5,832 bases of DNA from Neisseriaceae bacterium (GTDB lineage Bacteria; Pseudomonadota; Gammaproteobacteria; Burkholderiales; Neisseriaceae), in the NCBI GenBank assembly GCA_030151665.1, contig JASLDB010000115.1:1-5832 (forward strand), read 5' to 3'. Position numbers and translations under genes: made by a program. The notes beneath the pieces are model-generated. The model saw nothing but the letters and a program-made list of their open reading frames with translations. It had not been told where the DNA came from and searched no databases. Positions 1 to 5,204 of this stretch are shown piece by piece; position 1 is the stretch's first letter, and each line of letters opens with the position of its first letter.

Positions 1-433
1 ATGGAATCACAAAAATGCTGTGATCTCCCTTATCCACAATCTTCACCTTGCCTGTTGCTTGTTGATAAGCCACAGGTAAAACCACTTTGCCCAATTTTGG
101 CTTGGCATCATTATCAGACTGCGGGTTATCATTGAATCGCACCAGTTTATCTTCTAGCGTTTCAAAGATTTTACTGTTCTGACAACCATTTGCCCAACTG
201 GCAAAAACAGGTGTCCAATCGGTGTACACCATGGTATTTTCTACTGACGCCGCAGAAGCTTCAATGGCATCACTTGCCATCAAATGACTGGCTTCATTCT
301 CTTCACTGGCCAGTTCTGTCATGGCGCGTGATGCAGCATCAATGCGATCATCTTGTGCATTATTGTGATCATTTCCACAAGCCATCAATAATCCAGTCAA
401 TGCCAGTGCACCGTATCGTTTTAATCCCTTCAT
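1..433 (-). CDS. Unrecognised secreted lipoprotein, N-terminal 144 residues (runs off the window)
   Basis: This frame opens at an ATG (complement of 431-433) and stays open to the left edge, so the C-terminus is missing. Residues 1-19 form a short lipoprotein signal: two or three basic residues (MKGLKR), a hydrophobic stretch, then the lipobox LMAC with the lipidated Cys at residue 19. Residue +2 is Gly, not the Asp that retains lipoproteins in the inner membrane, so outer-membrane sorting is possible. Residues 20-68 are rich in Ala, Asp, Glu, Asn and Ser and look like a flexible linker. A folded part seems to begin near 69 (VYTDWTPVFASWANGC), with one further Cys at residue 84. An AAGGAG sequence (complement of 447-452) lies 13 bases upstream, rather far, with purine-rich sequence between. 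I do not recognise the family. The gene follows the HAD gene after a 37-base gap with no hairpin, so cotranscription is possible. The signal peptide is solid; the function is unknown. Confidence 0.85.
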   Translation of the reverse strand, partial: MKGLKRYGALALTGLLMACGNDHNNAQDDRIDAASRAMTELASEENEASHLMASDAIEASAASVENTMVYTDWTPVFASWANGCQNSKIFETLEDKLVRFNDNPQSDNDAKPKLGKVVLPVAYQQATGKVKIVDKGDHSIFVIP

Positions 434-470
434 AATCTCTTATTCTCTCCTTAGATGATTGGCTATTTTT

Positions 471-878
471 TTAATACACATACAAGCTAAAATCATATTG
501 TGCACATTGTTCAGGTGAAATTAACCCTACTTTTAACAGCTCAGTCGCCACCCATTGCCAATTCAAATAACGATTGTCCACCAGTTTCGCTCCCAACATG
601 GTGTCATCAATAATCACATGACCATACGCTTTGGGTGAAGCTGTCCATGACTTTTGTTCTGGATTGGTTTGAATGCCCAACAAAGGCAACTCATGGCTTT
701 TAAACCACTCTACAGCATCATCCAAATAGTTGATTTCTGAACGCATGGTAAATAGAACCAATTGATGCCCATTGGCCACCAAATCTTTTAAAACCTGCAC
801 AGAACCAATTTCATCTCCAACATATGGGTATTCATGTGCCACACATGTGCCATCAAAATCCAAAATTATCGTCGCCAT
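471..878 (-). CDS. Small HAD-superfamily phosphatase-like protein (BT0820-like)
   Basis: This 135-residue protein has the HAD hydrolase core without a large cap. Motif I is DFDGT at residues 7-11, where the first Asp would be the nucleophile and the second the general acid. Motif II is Thr44 in LVLFTMR, and motif IV is VIIDD at 88-92, which would bind Mg2+. The N-terminal pattern DFDGT..AHEYPYVGDEIG and the LKDLVANGHQLVLFTMR segment match what I recall of a family of small stand-alone HAD proteins typified by Bacteroides BT0820; the substrate of that family is not established. The motif III lysine is not certain (Lys76 or Lys83). The start is placed at the MATI methionine because AAGGAA (complement of 886-891) lies seven bases before it and motif I then sits at the N-terminus, as is usual. 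The frame stays open 31 codons further upstream, but that part has no signal or family resemblance. A cytoplasmic phosphatase is the inference; the fold is well supported. Confidence 0.88.
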   Translation of the reverse strand: MATIILDFDGTCVAHEYPYVGDEIGSVQVLKDLVANGHQLVLFTMRSEINYLDDAVEWFKSHELPLLGIQTNPEQKSWTASPKAYGHVIIDDTMLGAKLVDNRYLNWQWVATELLKVGLISPEQCAQYDFSLYVY

Positions 879-915
879 CTGGATGTTCCTTAAATATGAA
901 GTCTCTAACCTTAGC

Positions 916-943
916 ATATTACATGTGAATTTATCATGTTTAA
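916..943 (-). promoter_or_regulatory. Candidate promoter for the HAD gene
   Basis: On the minus strand TTAAAC (938-943) and TAATAT (916-921) are separated by 16 bases and lie 38 bases upstream of the HAD start, after the xpt terminator. Both boxes are only partial matches to the sigma-70 consensus. A promoter is expected here because the hairpin at 1002-1028 should stop transcription coming from xpt. Confidence 0.3.
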
Positions 944-1001
944 CCCAATTTATCGCATAATTTGTCACCAAATTTTCCCACTTGGGCTTATTTTATCCAA
1001 C

Positions 1002-1028
1002 AAAAAAGCTGCCATCGGGCAGCTTTTT
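1002..1028 (-). terminator. Intrinsic terminator after xpt
   Basis: Bases 1003-1013 pair perfectly with 1018-1028 around the four-base loop 1014-1017. The GC-rich core is AGCTGCC/GGCAGCT, flanked by A and T runs. On the minus strand the stem is followed by six T residues, and it begins 15 bases after the xpt stop codon. Since the A and T runs flank both sides, it could also work for plus-strand transcription, but no plus-strand gene ends nearby. Confidence 0.9.
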
Positions 1029-1043
1029 CATAACATCAAAACA

Positions 1044-1616
1044 TTAATCTTTTTTAATCGTAATGGTGCAATTTGATAAATCTTCAATACTCGCCAATGC
1101 TTCAACACGAACACCTTGTTCAACCAATTTTTGACGACCATCTTGGAAGGCTTTTTCAATAATAAAGCCCATGCCCACTAAATTCGCACCAGCTTGTTTC
1201 ACCAAATCAATAACACCCAAAGCTGCGTTACCATAAGCCAAAAAGTCATCCACAAACAAAACATTGTCTTCTGGTGTTAAAAAATCTGAACTAATCACCA
1301 CATCATAAGTGCGATTTTTGGTAAATGAATGTACCTTAGTGTGCAGAACATTTTCGATGGTGCTTGGGGCTTTTTTCTTAGCAAACACCACAGGTAAATT
1401 CATCAAATAACCTGTCATGATAGCAGGGGCAATACCACTTGCTTCAATGGTCATAATTTTATTGACATTGGTACCCGCAAAGCGACGCACAAACTCAACA
1501 CCAATCGCTTTCATCAAAGTTGGGTCCATTTGATGATTGATAAAACTATCCACTTTTAAGATGCCACCTTCGAAACAGCGACCATCTTGCATAATACGTT
1601 GCTTTAATAAATCCAT
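1044..1616 (-). CDS. xpt: Xanthine phosphoribosyltransferase
   Basis: The 190-residue product transfers phosphoribose from PRPP to xanthine, giving XMP for GTP synthesis (purine salvage, cytoplasm). Length and sequence match the Bacillus subtilis Xpt type, not the shorter enterobacterial Gpt type. Visible landmarks are LKVDSFINHQMDP at 20-32 (Leu20 and Asn27 lie in the purine-recognising part of the Bacillus enzyme, as I recall it), TIEASGIAPAIMTG at 56-69, VVFAKKK at 76-82, the PRPP-binding loop VLFVDDFLAYGNAA at 119-132 with its Asp-Asp pair, and IIEKAF at 152-157. The start is the MDLLKQ methionine, which aligns with the known N-terminus. The open frame continues 57 codons upstream, but those run through the probable promoter. 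The Shine-Dalgarno is weak (GGA about nine bases upstream). The leader would be only about 34 bases, too short for the guanine riboswitch that precedes xpt in Bacillus. The gene appears to be monocistronic. Confidence 0.95.
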   Translation of the reverse strand: MDLLKQRIMQDGRCFEGGILKVDSFINHQMDPTLMKAIGVEFVRRFAGTNVNKIMTIEASGIAPAIMTGYLMNLPVVFAKKKAPSTIENVLHTKVHSFTKNRTYDVVISSDFLTPEDNVLFVDDFLAYGNAALGVIDLVKQAGANLVGMGFIIEKAFQDGRQKLVEQGVRVEALASIEDLSNCTITIKKD

Positions 1617-1656
1617 GACTACAAGTCCAGTTTGCCTTACTTTTAGAATGCAGCCA

Positions 1657-1662
1657 ATTATA
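1657..1662 (-). promoter_or_regulatory. xpt promoter, -10 box
   Basis: A perfect TATAAT reads on the minus strand 40 bases upstream of the xpt ATG, which would start transcription near 1650. The -35 box is unclear: TTGCAA (1683-1688) is a fair match but its 20-base spacing is longer than the usual 16-18, and nothing better lies at 17. The very AT-rich DNA upstream might compensate. Confidence 0.5.
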
Positions 1663-1878
1663 ACGCAAAACCACAAATTCCGTTGCAAATTAACCTTATA
1701 CCCAAACCATACCCAATGAACATCAGCATGAAAATACAACAATCGTACAAAAATAAAAATTTCAAACATCCTAAAAAATACAAACAATTTGATTAAATAA
1801 CATCAAAAACAAAGCAATATCTCATCATTTTTTAATATTTAATAAAATAAAAAATCAACCTAACAATTACATCAACAT
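1663..1878. other. Very AT-rich intergenic stretch between the ABC operon terminator and xpt
   Basis: This stretch holds no gene I can support. The part from about 1741 to 1878 is almost entirely A and T, with repeated short A and T runs and few G or C. A minus-strand frame running through it into xpt is merely open and has no ribosome site or protein-like composition. It may act as upstream promoter DNA for xpt (UP-element-like or intrinsically curved), but that is inference. Confidence 0.5.
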
Positions 1879-1910
1879 AAAAAAAGGGAAAGCACTTAGC
1901 TTTCCCTTTT
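1879..1910 (-). terminator. Intrinsic terminator of the amino acid ABC operon
   Basis: Bases 1882-1893 pair perfectly with 1899-1910 around a five-base loop, giving a 12-bp stem with core GGGAAAGC/GCTTTCCC. On the minus strand the transcript then enters a run of seven T residues (1879-1885). It lies 17 bases after the stop codon of the binding-protein gene and closes the operon. Confidence 0.92.
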
Positions 1911-1927
1911 GATTGGATAACATTCCC

Positions 1928-2824
1928 TTATTTTTGTTCAGTGACAATAATATTATTGGGGTCAATGCCTTCACCATAAAATGGTTTAATGGTTTCGTTA
2001 TATGCATTCAAGAAAAAGCCCTCTTTTGTCAAAGTGCGAATTTCGTTGTCTACCCAATTTTTCAATGCGCTATTGCCTTTTTTCACTGCTGGGGCAATAA
2101 AATCACTTTCACCCACTTGGTTAATGCTCACTGCAAATGTTGGATTTTCTTTTACCCATGCATAAAGCAAGGTGTTATCGTGTGCCAAAGCAGCACCACG
2201 ACCATCTTTTAGTGCATTAAAGGTTTCTGTATTGTGATCCAATTTTAATTGTTCAATATCGGCATGATTTTTGGCAAAATAAATTTCTGCTGTTGTGCCT
2301 TTGTTAACCAATAGTTTTTTGCCCACCAATTGTTTCACATCAGTAATGGCCGCTGCTTTTGGAGAAACCACACCAATGGCAGTTTTCATATAAGGAAGGG
2401 CAAAATCCACTTGCTGCTCACGCTCAGGTGTTTGGGTAAAATTGGCCAATGTAATATCCACTTTATTGGATTTCAAAACATCAACACGATTTTGTGCTTC
2501 GGTTAATACATATTCAACCTTGTTTTCATCGCCCAATAAATCTTTTGCCAAGCGTTTAGCAAGGGCAATATCATAACCTTGGTTTTTACCTTGAGCATCC
2601 ACATAACCAAATGGTGGTTTATCAGCAAATACCGCCACTCGCAAAACACCACGGTCTTTAATGGCTTGTAATTCATCATTACTTGCACTTTGGGTTTCTG
2701 ATGCACCACCAGAAGCCGTTTTTTCAGTCGCTTGATCAGCACCAGTGCAACCGAATAGTGCCAATGACAACACACCAGCAGCCAACCATTTAAAATGTTT
2801 TTTGTTTACAATTGCTTCAGTCAT
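1928..2824 (-). CDS. Amino acid ABC transporter substrate-binding lipoprotein, CjaA-like (probably cysteine or cystine)
   Basis: This 298-residue protein is the extracytoplasmic receptor of the importer encoded just upstream. Residues 1-26 are a lipoprotein signal (KK, hydrophobic LAAGVLSLALFG, then Cys26). Residues 27-48 are a Gly/Ser/Thr/Ala linker, and a family 3 solute-binding domain starts near 50 (ELQAIKDRGVLRVAVF). Further landmarks are DKPPFGYVDAQGKNQGYDIALAKR at 68-91 in two stretches, LANFTQTPERE at 126-136, with Arg135 where the ligand carboxylate is normally held, NKGTTAEIYF at 174-183, and AHDNT at 214-218, with Asp216 where the ligand amino group is normally held. The wording is very close to Campylobacter jejuni CjaA, a lipoprotein shown structurally to bind cysteine, so cysteine or cystine is the likely ligand; aspartate/glutamate (PEB1-like) is the main alternative. 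GGGAG (complement of 2831-2835) six bases upstream fixes the start. It is the last gene of the operon, 24 bases after the ATPase. Confidence 0.93.
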   Translation of the reverse strand: MTEAIVNKKHFKWLAAGVLSLALFGCTGADQATEKTASGGASETQSASNDELQAIKDRGVLRVAVFADKPPFGYVDAQGKNQGYDIALAKRLAKDLLGDENKVEYVLTEAQNRVDVLKSNKVDITLANFTQTPEREQQVDFALPYMKTAIGVVSPKAAAITDVKQLVGKKLLVNKGTTAEIYFAKNHADIEQLKLDHNTETFNALKDGRGAALAHDNTLLYAWVKENPTFAVSINQVGESDFIAPAVKKGNSALKNWVDNEIRTLTKEGFFLNAYNETIKPFYGEGIDPNNIIVTEQK

Positions 2825-2848
2825 TTTTATCTCCCGCTTTCATTTATC

Positions 2849-3586
2849 TTAAAAATCAAATACGTTTAAAAAACTTTTTGCCCGTTCTGTTTTCGGTGCA
2901 TTAAAAAAATCCTCAGGTGTCGACTCTTCTGCCACCAAACCTTGATCAAAAAAGACAATGCGATCAGCTACTTTTTTAGCAAAATTCAATTCATGGGTGA
3001 CAAGCAACATGGTCATGCCATCTTTGGCCAAACCTTGAATGACATCCAAAACTTCACGCACCATCTCAGGGTCTAGTGATGCCGTTACCTCATCAAATAA
3101 CATCACCTCTGGACGCATACACAAAGCCCGAACAATGGCGATACGCTGTTTTTGCCCACCAGACAATGTGCGTGGAAACACATCTTTTTTATCCAATAAA
3201 CCAACCCGTTTTAACAATATTTCAGCTTCTGCAGTAACTTGGGCTTTATCGCGTTTTTGTACTTTGGTCGGGCCCAATAAAATATTGTCGAGCACCGTCA
3301 TATTGGGAAATAAGTCGTAACTTTGAAACACCATACCAATTTTTTGCCGTACTTTAACCCAATTGGTCTTGTCCGTTGCTATGGCTTCATGACCCAATAG
3401 CACTTCACCACCATTAATGCTTTCTAGTCCATTTAAACAACGCAAAAAAGTGGATTTGCCACAACCAGATGGCCCTAAAATCACCACTACTTCGCCTTTT
3501 TTTACCGATAAATTGATGTCTTTTAAGACAGCCACATCACCAAATTTTTTGTGTAAATGTTTAATGCTTAATAATGCTTCATTCAT
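2849..3586 (-). CDS. Polar amino acid ABC transporter ATP-binding protein
   Basis: This 245-residue cytoplasmic ATPase, working as a dimer, powers import through the two permeases encoded upstream. Its motifs are complete: Walker A GPSGCGKST at 38-46, Q-loop Gln88 in MVFQSYDLFP, signature LSGGQKQR at 141-148, Walker B VMLFDE at 161-166, and the switch His198 in LLVTHELNFA. Length and order match the HisP/GlnQ/GltL group. The stretch after Walker B reads DEVTASLDPE where most relatives have DEPTSALDPE or DEVTSALDPE; this looks like a tolerated variant because the catalytic Glu166 and D-loop Asp172 are kept. The gene begins 12 bases after the second permease and 24 bases before the binding protein. 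AAAGAG (complement of 3595-3600), eight bases from the ATG and overlapping the upstream stop codon, supports the start. Confidence 0.96.
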   Translation of the reverse strand: MNEALLSIKHLHKKFGDVAVLKDINLSVKKGEVVVILGPSGCGKSTFLRCLNGLESINGGEVLLGHEAIATDKTNWVKVRQKIGMVFQSYDLFPNMTVLDNILLGPTKVQKRDKAQVTAEAEILLKRVGLLDKKDVFPRTLSGGQKQRIAIVRALCMRPEVMLFDEVTASLDPEMVREVLDVIQGLAKDGMTMLLVTHELNFAKKVADRIVFFDQGLVAEESTPEDFFNAPKTERAKSFLNVFDF

Positions 3587-3598
3587 TTGCTTTACTCT

Positions 3599-4279
3599 TT
3601 ATTGATTGCCCATTTTTCGACTCAATACACTGGCTATTTTGCCCAATGGGTAACACACAGCAAAATACATTAAGAAAATCAAACCATAAACCCAGACCGA
3701 TGCCATGGGATTGCTTAAACTCGCAGATTCAATAATCTGTTGCCCTATTTTCACAACCTCCACCACCCCCAGAGCAAAAACCAAAGAAGTCGTCATAACC
3801 ATTCGCACCGATAAATTAATCGCAGCGGGTACCACTTGTACCAAGGCTTGAGGCAGCAAAACATGTCTAAAAGCTTGTGTTCGACTAAGTCCAATGGCAG
3901 CAGCAGATTCTGCTTGGTGTTTGGGTAAAGCAATCAAAGCACCCCGCACAATATCGCTCATTTCAGATGCACCCCAAAGGGTAAACACAATCACCGACAC
4001 CACAAATGCATCTAGATTAATGTCTAAATCAGCAGACAAAACGTAATACAATAAATACATCCAAACCAAAACAGGAATGATTCGGAAACACTCTAAATAA
4101 AAACGGAAAAACCATTGCACCGCCTTAGAATCACTTAAACGAATCACCCCAAATAATGTCCCCAATATCACGCTTAGCACAATGGACAACAAAGCAATTT
4201 GCAAAGTCACACCCATGCCTTCTAATAAGCGCAAGACATTTTGTGAATTTAAAATAATATCAACGCCCAAATTCTGCAT
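3599..4279 (-). CDS. Polar amino acid ABC transporter permease, second subunit
   Basis: This 226-residue inner-membrane protein of the HisM/HisQ/GltK type would form half of the translocation channel. It has about five hydrophobic segments: roughly 24-46, 66-82, 90-106, 150-176 and 195-213. The conserved RIIPVLVWMYLLYY segment follows the second cytoplasmic part. The EAA coupling loop, which contacts the ATPase, is at about 122-145 (QAESAAAIGLSRTQAFRHVLLPQA). Its start overlaps the end of the first permease by 20 bases in another frame, suggesting translational coupling; the ribosome site is poor on its own, which fits. A later Met22 is possible, but would cost the N-terminal segment common in this family. 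Confidence 0.93.
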   Translation of the reverse strand: MQNLGVDIILNSQNVLRLLEGMGVTLQIALLSIVLSVILGTLFGVIRLSDSKAVQWFFRFYLECFRIIPVLVWMYLLYYVLSADLDINLDAFVVSVIVFTLWGASEMSDIVRGALIALPKHQAESAAAIGLSRTQAFRHVLLPQALVQVVPAAINLSVRMVMTTSLVFALGVVEVVKIGQQIIESASLSNPMASVWVYGLIFLMYFAVCYPLGKIASVLSRKMGNQ

Positions 4280-4931
4280 GGCGCACCCGTCTTTCTAACC
4301 ATGTCAATAAAATGGATACTGGAATCAATAACACAGCATAAGCCCCAACCAACATGAGTAATGCTTCATTGGTTTTGTAAAACATACCAATTTGCGACCG
4401 AGTGACATTCATTAAATCCATCACCGCAATCACACTAAAAATTGAGGTCTCTTTAATCATAAAAATAGCATTAGCCCCCAAAGCAGGTACACTGTAGCTA
4501 ATGGCTTGGGGCAATAAAACATAGCGCATCAATTGCCAACGATTCAAACTAATAGCCAAACCTGCCTCCTGTTGCCCTTTGCTAATAGCAGCCATGCCAC
4601 CTTTAAAAGCCTCTGCCATGTAACTGCCACCCAATAATGACAAACCAACCAAAGCCGTGGTATCTGGCTCCATTTTGATACCCAACTTGGGCAAGGCATA
4701 AAACATAAAAAACAATTGAATCAATAAGGGTGTGTTGCGAAACAAAGCCACATAAGCATCGGCGATACTCGCCAATAATTTAAGACGATAATATTGCACC
4801 ACACTCACCAATGCCCCTAATGCCACCGCTATCACAATGGCCAAGGCAGAAATACTCAGTGTTAACACCAAGGCTTTTTCGTAAACAGGTAGGCTTTGTT
4901 GAATATATTGCCAGTCCAAACCTAAAAACAT
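4260..4931 (-). CDS. Polar amino acid ABC transporter permease, first subunit
   Basis: This 223-residue inner-membrane protein is the first gene of the operon and the partner of the second permease. Hydrophobic segments lie at about 20-46, 65-80, 92-105, 145-172 and 189-210. The typical family segment LFRNTPLLIQLFFMFYALP is at 63-81, and the EAA loop at about 120-143 (QQEAGLAISLNRWQLMRYVLLPQA). The two permeases differ clearly from each other, as is normal for heterodimeric channels of the glutamate/aspartate and cystine importers. The ATG has only weak ribosome-site sequence upstream (purine-rich GTGACTGAAAAAT). No better in-frame start is visible, and the N-terminus FLGLDWQYIQQSLP is typical for this family, so the start is kept. 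Confidence 0.93.
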   Translation of the reverse strand: MFLGLDWQYIQQSLPVYEKALVLTLSISALAIVIAVALGALVSVVQYYRLKLLASIADAYVALFRNTPLLIQLFFMFYALPKLGIKMEPDTTALVGLSLLGGSYMAEAFKGGMAAISKGQQEAGLAISLNRWQLMRYVLLPQAISYSVPALGANAIFMIKETSIFSVIAVMDLMNVTRSQIGMFYKTNEALLMLVGAYAVLLIPVSILLTWLERRVRHAEFGR

Positions 4932-4997
4932 ATTTTTCAGTCACTTATTCATGCATCAATGGTTAAATTATTCCACCTTTACATAAAATAACAAACG

Positions 4998-5027
4998 ATT
5001 ATTTGGTTATAAGCATATAACACCCAA
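4998..5027 (-). promoter_or_regulatory. Candidate promoter of the amino acid ABC operon
   Basis: On the minus strand TTGGGT (5022-5027) and AATAAT (4998-5003, five of six consensus bases) are separated by 18 bases and would start transcription near 4991, about 60 bases before the first permease. The -35 match is modest. No stem-loop terminator, T-box or riboswitch-like structure is apparent in the leader. Confidence 0.35.
5006..5021. repeat. Perfect inverted repeat, possible operator
   Basis: GTTATA (5006-5011) and TATAAC (5016-5021) are perfect inverted copies around the four-base centre AGCA. The dyad fills most of the spacer of the candidate ABC promoter and sits just upstream of the plus-strand hydrolase promoter candidate, a place where a repressor would block transcription. 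It has no T run and is too AT-rich to be a useful terminator. Binding by any protein is inference. Confidence 0.4.
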
Positions 5028-5034
5028 TACAGCC

Positions 5035-5063
5035 TTGATCCTTGAATCTCTAGCCAATATCAA
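5035..5063 (+). promoter_or_regulatory. Candidate promoter of the alpha/beta hydrolase gene
   Basis: TTGATC (5035-5040) and TATCAA (5058-5063) each match four of six sigma-70 consensus bases at the ideal 17-base spacing. It would leave a leader of about 135 bases. A second, closer pair, TTTCAA with TATCAA at about 5147-5176, is weaker in its -35 box. Neither is strong. Confidence 0.22.
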
Positions 5064-5204
5064 TGAATAACACTTTGAAAGTAAAAAATAAGTTATTTAG
5101 TGATGGAACTCTATTAATTATTTCGCCAAATTTTAATGAGTGTGTTTCAATGCCAAAAACGCATAAGCTATCAAAATAGCCAATACAGGAGAAAAGGAGA
5201 AAAT

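Noticed and set aside
434..470. Possible terminator between the HAD gene and the lipoprotein gene
   Set aside because: There is a run of seven T on the plus strand (A on the minus strand), but no stem precedes it on the coding strand.
1617..1787. A 57-codon upstream extension of xpt in the same frame
   Set aside because: It is rich in Phe, Val, Trp and Tyr, has no ribosome site, runs across the TATAAT box, and would give an N-terminus absent from known Xpt proteins.
2028..2038. AAGTGCGAA resembling the Haemophilus uptake word AAGTGCGGT
   Set aside because: It lacks the last part of the core, only one other partial copy (near 1308) is seen, and both fall inside coding sequence.
1913..2212. 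Plus-strand open frame of 99 codons opposite the binding-protein gene
   Set aside because: It lies wholly over the well-supported minus-strand gene and the terminator end, is rich in Cys and Phe, and has no family resemblance or ribosome site. The same applies to the other frames opposite or inside the ABC, HAD and lipoprotein genes.
5107..5139. Imperfect inverted match between CTCTATTAATTA and TTTTAATGAG
   Set aside because: Alignment needs a gap and mismatches; not convincing as an operator or hairpin.
5167..5180. Small inverted repeat GCTAT-CAAA-ATAGC upstream of the hydrolase gene
   Set aside because: The stem is only five base pairs with no T run and no gene ending nearby; it is expected by chance in AT-rich DNA.
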